Assembly (NCBI RefSeq): GCF_000237925.1
Contig: NW_017386091.1
Location: 1 to 64,000, forward strand
Source of the DNA: Schistosoma mansoni
Lineage: Eukaryota > Platyhelminthes > Trematoda > Strigeidida > Schistosomatidae
DNA length: 64,000 nucleotides
Reading direction: 5' to 3'
Positions 23,401-35,400 of the stretch are shown in pieces. Positions within the stretch are counted from its first letter, which is position 1. Each line of letters opens with the position of its first letter. The translations under genes were made by a program, and so were the position numbers. The notes beneath the pieces were generated by a model, which worked only from the letters and a program-made list of their open reading frames with translations, made no database searches and had not been told where the DNA came from.

Positions 23401-26400
23401 CATCTAATATATTCGGGTCACGATCTCGTGATAAAACAAACAACAATCCAGCAGAGGTAAGTGCCAGTGCCTGAAATGACAAGAGGTTTCATTGAAAGTC
23501 AAATAAATTGTCAGTAGATTATGATTGCATTTTTATAAAAAAAGAATCATTGAATTCTATATTGTGTATTGTGTGTATAGTCATGGTGTAAATGAATGAT
23601 TAAGTTACAATAGAAGGTATAAAGAAGTCTTGAAACAAGTACTATTTACTTGGAATAGGATATACAGTAATGTTAGGAGTATGTGTTATGATCAAACGTA
23701 TATTGCAAACATTGATAGGGGTTTATTGAATTATTATTAATTATAATTTTGTTGTATAATCATTGAGCAACTATTCATAGCCACTTTTGGCTTGTTCATG
23801 TATGTCGTAGTGTTGTCTGTTATGTCTGTACATAAACCACATCTGTTTGCAGTATAAATACAGTAGAGGCTAGCTGCTACTTCTGGACTCAAGGGAGGGG
23901 ATGGAGAGGAGCTGGCGAATAGTGGTCAATAAGGATTTAGCTGTCAGTTCGAAATCAATAGTGCTGATCGGGCGTGTAAATGACTAAATCAGGGATACCA
24001 AGACGTAGAGTAAATAATAGACGCGAAATAGAATGAATTAGAATCAGCATTCTGATTAGTGACCTGGTACGTGACATTGGTCAGCAGATACTCAAGACGT
24101 AACAATATGGGTATGTCATTATGACATTGAAATCAATTACCATCCTCAGACTTCCATTTTAGGTAGTTATGACATAAGGAAGTTGAGAGAAACAAACTAT
24201 ATAACAACAGATCGGTGATTTTTAGATTCTGGAGAACCCGATAACCAGAGTAGAAATGCCAGGACCAAATTAAAAAACCATTTATAATTGTAAATAATTT
24301 TGTAATTATTCTCAAGTGAGATTGATAGCACCTAGAATGAGGTAACATTTTAACGATGGAAAAAGTTGATTATATCACATTAAATCAAGTCGTAGTTAGT
24401 GATGATTAGGAGTTCCTGAAAGTATATATATGCAGTAAAGTTTATTTATTTGAACACATGAATATTGGTTCAAAGAGGCACCACATACATATACACCACA
24501 CAATAACAATGAGAAAGTAAAGAGATAAAAAATGTAAGGTGCGTATAAGAAAAAGGGGAACAATAACGAACATAAATTAGGGTACGACAGTGAAATAAGA
24601 ATAATGGGAGGGGCAGCTGAGTTAGCGAAGGTACAACCAGAAAGAATTCTTTCAGTTAACGAGGTTACGTTCATTTTATATGAAGAAAGTAAAATAAAGT
24701 TACTGCAGCATCGCCACTGACTTCTATTCTGAGCCTTATCTGATAGCGTCTTAAGCCACTATGTTGCATTATCTATAGGACCCAAACCAGGGAGTCGTGA
24801 AGGAACAACAGAATCCACTGCTCTACAGCTTTTCCTCATATCACGACAGCATGTCATACGCAGAACACCTCTCCGCCTTTTCCAACCAGTCCCTGCGTAA
24901 GCATATAATGCACGATGTGGAATTCTCTGAGACGAGATTCGTGGAACATGTCCAAGCCACTGAATTCGATGTTTCAAGATGATCACACCAATTGGATTAC
25001 CGTCTCTATGCCCGAACACACAATGCCGAACCTCTGCATTACTAACATGGTGTTGCCAGTGGATGTCAGTAATCCTTCGAAGACATTATTATGAGTTAGT
25101 TCAATCTTCTAGATTAATGAATACAGTATCTTAGCTTTTGAGAAATCTCATTTTAGATAAATAACAGCAAATAATTTACTTTAATTAACTAATGAAGTGT
25201 TAAGAAAGGTATTTTTACAAACGATAACTAGTTAGATACATGGGTTAAATGATATGAGTCAGATGGGTCTACTTTTATCATGAGGCGTCATAACGGTGAA
25301 AAGTGGTGTGTGGCCTATGCTCCTCCGAGGGGGGTAACAGGCGTAAGTAAAGTAGTAGATGGGTCTACTATGTAACAATAAAAAGCTGTAAACAATAGTA
25401 TGTACTTGATCTGAAACGAAATCAACTGTTTTTTTTAGGTTCATTCTATAAGTTTTCAAGAAATACTAAACCATTTCACATAAGGAATATTATCGAATTT
25501 CAATGGATTATGTCTTTCTTATATTAAATCAACTGAAATGTCAATAATCTGTTTTAGTGGTTTAATAAACTTCATTTAATTAGATGTTAATTTCATTTTA
25601 GATTGACAAATGGTTACAGTAAAATCATTACCACGAAATGGAAAATAAACAATAACCACATCTTAGTATTGTTTGTTTGAATCTTCCCATTGATGTGTTA
25701 GGACTGCAACTGGTCAGTCTCTTATTGGCATATGTGCATACTGTGCGTATTGTCTCGATATGGCCTAAATTCACAAGCCTTATAAGCAAAGGTGGATAGT
25801 GGCTAGCAGTGCAATTCAGGACGCGCGTCACTTCATCCTATTTGGGACTCGTCAGTTGGATGTACCTGCATCTCAGAGTTGATGTTCACTCTGGGACTCG
25901 AACCCAGTACCTTTCGCCTCAAACACTATCGCGTTATCCACTCTACCACTGATTCCTGATAGCCACTTGCTTGTGCAATGGAGACTGACCAGTTGCAGTC
26001 CTAAAACATTAATGGGAAGATTCAAACAAACAATACTCAGTGAATTTAAACTTCATTGCATTTCACAAGCAAGTGGCTATCAGGACTCAGTAGTTAAGTG
26101 AATAACGTGATGGCGTTTGGAGCGAACGGTTCTGGGTTTGAGTCCCAGAGTGAACATCAACTCCGAGATGCAGGTACATCCAGCTGACGAGTCTCAAATA
26201 GGACGAAACGCGCGTCAAACTGGATTCCACTGCTAGCCACTATCCATCTTTGCTTACCAATTACATCTCTAATTTGGAACTCGGCTCTTTGTGGTTTAGG
26301 TTATGCATCACGACTAACAGTTGGAAGGAATGTTTAATAAATGAGCTCTATGATAACGGTAAATAAAATAAATGATCGGTAGTCTATGTTTACAATTTAT

Positions 26401-29400
26401 TCTATAAAGGCGTATAAAATGAAATGCCAATATGTAGACGTGGTTGAACTTGAAGGGACGAAAATGAGTCGTGTGCTTAGTTTATTGATTGTAAGTGACA
26501 TTGGGCAAATACTTGTATTTCAAAACAAATATACCATCAAGATAGAACTTTTAAAAATATATATTTTTTAAACATAAAACTATACTTACATAATCTGTGT
26601 AAGCGTCATGGAGTTTTGCACAAATTCGCTTCAATAAACCATGAGCATTGAGAGTATAACGGAAGGATGCAGTCAAACATTTGTTAGCTAGGGTCAGAAC
26701 GCTTATATTGTGAAAGAAAAAAAAAAGAAATATAACAACATATGAGGCGAAACGATCATGATTAATTTTAATCGATAAATCACAAGAAACCATGAACAGT
26801 CGTTCAGGATATGTGAACATTCAAGCAGACATCATTTAGCATATGGTCAAATACAACCACTTGAACCCATGGACAAATAGAAGATAATGTTGTTATATCT
26901 AAAACTTTAATTATTTTGCTATACCGCGTACAACTTGAGCATTCGGACGCTTGAACCCTTCAAGTCGCAAGTTAGAAGACGGAAGACAAGTGGAAAGAAA
27001 TCTTATTTTAACCGGCGCAATACGGTACAAAGCACTTGAGTACTTATAGTTTTTAGTAAAAACGAAATCATCATTACAATCATCCAATCTGCATGGAGTG
27101 GTTTTTAGCATTTGTCTAATCGGGAGTTACATGTCGAGATCTTGGAATGTTTTTTCTAACAATGATTGGATGCCTTAGGCTCTTTCAGAGCTTCTTAGAG
27201 GTTCCTTGAGTTCACCGGGAGCTGTCCCCACAAATAACCACACAGCATAAACTGTGATCGTAACACTCAAGTAGTCTCGATTCCTTCCTTTCCAGTATAT
27301 ATATAAACAAACCAATAACAATGAATTTTTATACATATGGGCCTATTATAACAAAGGTCACTTTAAATAACGGTATTTAACGCAACAAATGATGTAAAAC
27401 TAATAGGCGCAATGTCAGATAGATAAATATCTAAGTGATTATTTATTCATCTATTTATTTATTTGAACGCAAGGGGGCACCGAATACATATGCACCACAC
27501 AAAAAATTATCACTTCATTTAATTGTGTGAGGGCTATAATACTGACCGGATGACCAGACCGAAGCAGGTGGTTTTCTTAGTGGGTCACACCCTGAGCCTT
27601 TGATCCAAAGATCTGATCCACAAGGAAGTGGAGCATCGTAAGGAGATGCAGTCCCATTGTGGTCGGTGACCAACGATTGATTCATACGCCATTTGTTTCC
27701 TCAGGATTTATTTTATTTTATTTAAACACATAAATATTGGTACAAGGAAGCACCAGATATATATGCACCGCACAAATCTCATTCGATTTATGTGAGGGCT
27801 GTGATACTGCCCAGAAGCCCAAACTGAAGTAGGTGGTTTCCTTAGGGGGCTACACCCGGAGCCTTTGACGTAAAGGTCTAGTCCACAAGGCAGTGGAGCA
27901 TCGTGAGGAGATGCAGTCCCATGGTAGCCGGTCACCAACGATTGATTCATATGCCATTCGCTCCCTCAGGATACTGGAGCCCATGTGCATCATTGATTTG
28001 CAATCAGGGTTTTTCAGCTCCCCTAGGTGGACCCTCTGTGTCCACCAACCCGGTTAAAGCGCCGGACATTCGTTTTTCGTCCTCTCAATTTCGTCAACAA
28101 CAGTAATGCCGCAAGAAGGCAGTAAGACTTCCTTGGTAGAGGCTGTAGATGCGTGGCTGTGTGAGAGCATTTCGAAAGAGAGGGCAGGCCCTCCGCCTGT
28201 CTCGACTGTACCAGGGCATTTGGGGGCTAAATGGAATTTAATGGATTGTAGTTAGGAGTAGAACCCAGGACTCATGTTTAGTCCTATTTGAAACAGTTCA
28301 GCTAAATACACCTGTATTCCAGTCGTTAAAGCTTATGCTGAAACTTAAACCACTGTAACTAATGTAAAAGCAGGATATGAATATGCCAACGGAGATTGAT
28401 CAAAATTTAGTGATGAAAGTCAAAAACAGGAATATACGTACTTTTAAAAAATGATAATTAGAATTTACTTCTTATTCATTATAGACTTGAAAATTCCGTT
28501 TTTACAGATAATAGTTTTTTTATGGACTGTTATGTGGTGGTATTTTTGTACATTCCCACCTATGCAAAGATTTAGCATAACAAAAGCACTCTTATGTCTT
28601 GTTCTGATTTAGAAAAATTCGAGTGAAGCGCCCCCAAATGCCCTGGTACGGTCGAGAGTGGGGAAAGTCAGCTTTCTCTCAAAATATTCTCATATGGCCA
28701 CGCGTATACAGTCACTACCAGGGAAGTCCTACTCACCGCATTCTCACGACGAGAGTGTTGTTAAAAAAATTCAGAGGACAAAAGGAGAATGTCCGGCGCC
28801 TTAACCGGGTTGGTGAATGTAGAGGATCCATCTAGAGGAGTTGGAAAACGCTCATTCCAAATTAATGGTGCACTTGGGTTCCATGATCCTAAGGAAACAA
28901 ATGGCGTATGAATTAATCGTTGGTTACCGGCTACTATGAGACTGCATCTTTTAACGTTGCTTCACTGCCTTGTGGATTAGACCCTCAGGTCAAAGGTTCG
29001 AGGTGTGGCCCCCTAAGATAACCACCTGCTTCGGTTTGGGCACCCGAGTAGTATCACAGCCCTCACACAAAACAATGATAACTACTACTGGCCTCAATGT
29101 TATTGCTTGACGCATAGGTATTTGGTGCCCCACTTGTACCAATGTCTATGTGTTCAAATATATAAATATGAGTGGAGTATAATGTCCAAGAGATACTAGA
29201 CAGTAGAATGTATATAACATAACAAAAGAAATCGCGCAATTTGAAATAAACATTCGAAATATTATCAGATTCTGAAGTAAAACTGGTTAATGTAGAAAAC
29301 GAAGCTAGTTGAATGAATAATTTCAAACAACAACAAAATTCAGAGGAATAAATCTCAACCATTGTCCAGTACATGAATATTAATATCGATGAAAATGTAT

Positions 29401-32400
29401 AAAACAGTTGAACTCATAGACTGTGACATTAAAATGTTGCAAACACTATGAATGATAATAACTAACCTGAGTGCACGAGTATTAACTTGATTACGATCTG
29501 TTAACCCATCTACTAAATATTCTACATCATCTAATAAATGCTGAGTTTCACCTTGTTCTTGACAAACATGTGCTTCTTTCACCTTGTGTAGTACAGTATA
29601 CAACTATAAAATAAACATACAAAAACAGAAGTATTGAAGTATTTTAATCAATCAGTCAGGCAGTCAGTCACAACGTAGAACTTCGTACGTACGTACATCA
29701 GTTCGAGTTGCCATACCACATTAGCACAATTTTAATCAATATTAAAAAGAAAACGAATTACACTTTTATTCTAACTCTGGACATGAACAAATTTCGTTAT
29801 AATATACACCAAGATACTTATATTAACAAAAATTTGCTGCATGTGTTCAGTGTTTTGTAACATCATAGTTATACATCATTGAATAGTCTATATAGTTTAC
29901 ATCACTGTTAACCAATCATCATCAAGTGGATAGAACGTAAAGTTATGATTATTAATAATATTATTAACTCACCAACCAGGTACCAATTCGTTTACCTGGC
30001 TTTAATCACTCTAAATGTGAGGGCTAGGTAATAATTTTTGATTGCCCAGATCAGGCAATTATTTATAGCGTTATTTTATGAACCACTGTATCCCAGACAT
30101 TTTGACAATTCTGGGTGGGGCGTCCGTCAGTTGATCTCAATTAGTACAGCTTACTAGTGATCGAAGTACATAAAAGTACTCAACTACAACAAAGGGGATT
30201 CAGTCAGTCACAACGTAGAACTTCGTACGTACATACATCAGTTCGAGTTGCCATACCATATTAGCACAGAAATACAGTTGTCGATTCAAATCCCATAGTG
30301 GTAGAAGTAGTAAGGGTATAAACAGTAATCCGAAAGATTAGGGTTTGGAGATGTTATTCAAGGAGTATAATCCAGTGAAATAAATTTGAAAAGACAAGAA
30401 AGACAGAAACATGAAGAATTCAGAAGATTAGAATTTGGCAGAACACAAGGAGTGGATGCACCTGAGCCATTGCAAACCATTTTGAGCCATGTCATTCAAG
30501 GTCTCTAACCATCGATTGCTATCATCTCGCGGATCCCAACCAGGTAGTCTACACCTACCAGCGTGGCTCAGTCCACTTGTCAGTGACTTCATGGATTTGT
30601 GCCACGTTTTGGTCTGGCCGCCTCTAGCTTTCTTCCAACCTACTCCTACACCATAAAACATAGCTCGTCGGGGAAGTCGGTGGTTGGGCATACGTAACAC
30701 TTGTCCAAGCCATTTCAACTGATAAAGTTTCACTACTTCATCAGTCGGTTTGCCATCCTTTCCTAGTACCCGTTTCTTAACAACTGCATTATTTACTCGG
30801 TGCTCTCAGGATATACGAGCAATGCTTCGAGGACACCTATGACTGAAAACTAGTAGACTACAAATATCCTCTACTCTCACCGGCCATGTCTCACTGCCAT
30901 AAAGTAGGACGGAACGAACTGCTGCACAGTAAATCCGTCCTTTGGTTGCTAGACGGATATCTCGCCTACGCCATAAATGACGCAAGTTGGCGAAAGCTAG
31001 GCGAGCCTTCTGTATCCGTGCTGAGATTTCGTCACACACCAGACCACAAAAGGGATTACCATATAAAGTTTATGATGTAAGTGAATCAACATTAAAACAA
31101 TACACAGCAAAAGATAAATGTAACATTAGGGAAAGGAGATTAGTTTTTGATAGTATTTATTCCAAAAAAGAATACTTACAGGTTTATCTGTTCGGCTAAC
31201 TTTTATATTCTTCGAACTATTCGATAGATTTTTATTAGATACATCACGAGAAGCAGGACGGAACCAAGGTTTAACATCATCTTCTAGGTCTTCATCCTCT
31301 TCAACTAATTTATCACAATCTTTTACAGAATATTTATCATTGATTGAATATTTATATGGATGTAGGGCATCAAAATTATTCTTCATTTCTTCTTCATATT
31401 CATCAAATGCAAAATTATCAACATTATTTTTATGAATTTTTATGTTACAATTTTCTTGGTTGACTAAAGATGAAGCATCTTTAACAGGAAAATGATGCGA
31501 TTCAATGGATGAAATTGATGATTGACTCTGATTTTGTGAACACAGAGAGGATTCATTGACTTTTTGCTAAGAAAAAGAAAAAAAACGGTAAAGAATTTAC
31601 ATAAATCATACTTTGATATTTCTCTTTGAAACTGTAAGTTGATAAAAGGAAAATCATTCATAGTAAGTACAAATGCCCTGGTACGGCCGAGAGTGGGGAG
31701 AGTTCGCTCTCCCTCTCAAAATGCTCTCACATAGCCACGCGTATATAGTCTCTGTCAGGAAAGTCCTACTCACTGCCTTCTCGTAACATTACTGTTGTTT
31801 ATGAAATTGAGAGGACGAAAAGCGAATGTCCGGCGCTTTAATCGGGTTGGTGGACACGGAAAGTTCACCTAGGGGAGTGGGAAAACCCTCATTCCAAACC
31901 AATGGTGCACATGGGCTGGCTCCAGTATCCTGAGGGAACAAACAGCGTATGAACCAATTGTTGGTGACCGGCTACCATGGGACTGCATCTCCTCACGATG
32001 CTCCACTGTCTTGTGGATCAGACCTTTAGGTCAAAGGTTCGGGGTGTGGCCCCTTAAGAAAATCACCTGCTTCGGTTTTGGCACCCGGGCAGTATCACAG
32101 CCCTCACATAAATCGAATGAGATTTGTGCGGTGCATATATATCTGGTGCTTCCTTGTACCAATATTTGTGTTTAAATAAATAAATAATAAATAAGTACAA
32201 TAAAGAGAAATTTGTAGAACTACAAATTAATCACTGCTGTTTCATGAATACCGCCTTAGCAGCATAAAACAAATTTTTTGGAATAATTTAAAAGAAGTTT
32301 TACAAAGGATCATAGAACTACCAGAGGGTAAACACGACATTTATGAAGAACCTAGGTGAATGAGAGCGATTTGAGAGAAAAAGAAGTGAGTTTTCCGACT

Positions 32401-35400
32401 TTCTTTTTTTCTGAAATACTAGATTTCTGTTGAATTTATTGTATGAGAGCCTAGATTTAAACTCACATTTAATTCTTGTGAAATACCTTTTTCACATGCT
32501 TTCTACTTTACTTTACATTAGTGAACTTTTTTTTATTGATGTTTACCGCTTTCCCACTTTTCACCCTAGAGTTAGGTTTGCTTATCATTTTGACATTTTG
32601 TTGCTTTAACTATCACTAGTTAGATACTGTTTTGGTATATTTTTGTAGTTACCCTAGTAGCGTTATCATTTCTTTACTTATTGTGAATAGCTATTTTTAA
32701 AACTTTCCCTTGTTTTATGCACACCATATTGGTTAAAATGATCATTGATGTGATCAGCCATTGTTTCTTTCCTGTCGATGACATGCAGTGTGACAGCTGT
32801 AAGACATAGTTTCACAAAATGTGTATCAATCTATCACCGGCCACGCATAAACATAGCTCCAAACTGGCCTCACTCTGGTTGTGTAAAGAATACTGTATGA
32901 CTGAATCGATTCTCCTAGATAAAGTCATGTAACCTCTCACTCTGATGGAGACTCTAGGTGACATGGCTAAGAATCGATCACAATGGTGCAGGTGTGTACA
33001 CTCTTTATCTTCCCTTAAACCTTGAGATTAAAATTGCTTCATATCGTTCCTTCTTCCTGTACTATATCCTTATATACAACCTTTCTTTTATATATTACCA
33101 CCACTAAATTAACTACTTCTATGAATCCGGTGTTCATCTTGTTGTGCTAACGAGAAATGGCAACTTGGATCGATGCATATATATCCCTGGTCCTACGTTG
33201 TAGCTGACTGACTCTCTCACTCTGATGGACAAGTTGCCAAGTAACGATACTCGGTCAGTGAGTCTGACATCACATGAAGATATTACGAGTGTAATAGCTA
33301 ATGTTGCCAGCTCACTTCATACTCTTGATCGAAAGGCTGAGACTTCCACTGTCAACATTTTGAAAGAAAAAAGAAACCCTGTCTACATTATTATTTCAAA
33401 TAATCTTAATAAGTTTTGCACTGTCAAAAAGAAAGAAATTACCACCTATCAAAAGTGCACTTACGCTAAACACTTCTGATGATGTGAATGCAAGTGTGCA
33501 ATCTGAGGAGAGCAAAACTCACAAGACAAATGAGATAGTATGAATGGATGGATTGGTTCGAACCAAAACAAAAAAGACACTTAAAAAACGCTTTCAGTAG
33601 TTAGTAGGAAGTGGACGATAGCAACACAATTGAAAGACTTGAACATGATTTGTAAGTCACAACTGAGTATAGCAACCCAGTAGCTACTAAAAGTCTTCGA
33701 GTGTCATAAATATCTCACCGAGAATCCAAATGCTTTGACTTGTTTCAGCTTTTATAGCCCACCTATATGAGACTTCACAGTACTGCATCCAAGTAGTTTT
33801 ACTGGGGATGTCAACACACTCAAGAGTCTTCGACGCGTGGGAACTAAATTAGTTAAGGGTTTTTCAAACTCTTTTACGATGAGCACTTAAACCTTTTTCC
33901 CTTGTAGGATGCGAGGTGAGCTCATATTTACATTGGGTGTCTTAAATAATGATTTGGATGTTGACATGTCTTTTCGCTCTCTCTAGAGCTAATCATCTCT
34001 GAGGCTACAACAAAGTCCAAAAGCCGGAATAGAATAAACTTAGAATGGGATTCCGTTTTCTTCATTTACTGTTCAGTGACTAGAACGCCCTGCCCGAACA
34101 AGTGGTATCAGTCTTATCAATCAACACTTTTAAGAAGCTGGATCGTCAGTGAAAAACGAGCTGAAAGGATTAACACAGGTTGGACAGCCTAATATGCTTA
34201 TTACTAAAGACTGATATTATTAATTATTTCTTCTAAAGGAGTTTTGCTTCCTCAAGACCACTAACTCCATCATGCACCTTTTATATGATTCATAGTAATC
34301 AAGGTTGGCTGCTTGTATGTTCGTCCTTTATTCCAGCACTTATCAGTTGAACACCTCAAATAATTCGAAATGTCAATTTCATAAAGATTGTTCTTACTTA
34401 GGTATGCAAACAAATTTTAGTCGGCGGAAAGGAAACCTACCAGCTTCGTTGGGGAACTATCCTCTGTTTCAATTTCTTTCTGCCAAGAACGTGGATTGTA
34501 GGCTGCCTGATAAAATAAATTTAGAAATAACACAGGTTTTAAAATTGTATTCAATCACTAACAAAATTTGGTTAGATGAGTACCAAATATAAATAATTCT
34601 AAATACGATACGAATTTAGTTCCTGCAGAAACTGTGTGTAGTTACACCTACACTATGCATTCACATAATTTAAGACGAAAAAAATGTATACTGGCTGAGG
34701 TCATCGCACTTCACATCGGCGTAGTCAGACAGTTAATCAGAATCAACGCAGGGTCTAGCAAAAGCATACATCACATGTCATGAGGAATTAAGAAAAATTA
34801 GTAGTCGTCCATGAGGAGCATATTATATATGTGGTACTTATAGCTTGGCATTTGTTTTCTCCATGGAAAATATTCAACAGGATTACTAGTATCTAATCGT
34901 AGTGGTCCTATTCATGGTGATTACTTACTGGAACGTTAAAGTTAGCTACGGAAGTTACTTAGGTTGTTTGGTTTTCTAAGTCAAATTTAGTGGAGTTTAA
35001 ACCTACGGCCGAATAGTAGGATGTGAGGTATTCGGACCACTGGATTATAGCTTACATCTAGTAGCTACCGGTCATATTAGTTAAATGTTTACCGATTCGG
35101 CCAATATTTTGGTCACAGTTCATTCCCCTAACCATGTGGACAAATCCTTGATCAACATTTAGAAGCGATCGAGGCCGGACGAGACGACTTCAATTATATC
35201 GAGAGTCTAACCAAACCAGTAAGGTTGATGTCTAAAGGAAAATCAAAACATATGCAAAAAGCTCGCTTGATTTTGCCCCCAAATGTCCTGGTACGACCGA
35301 GAGTGGGGATGGCCCGCCCTCTCTCGAAATGCTCTCACATGGACACGCGTATACGCGTATACAGCCTTTGCCAAGGAAGTCCTACTCACTGCCTTCTCGC

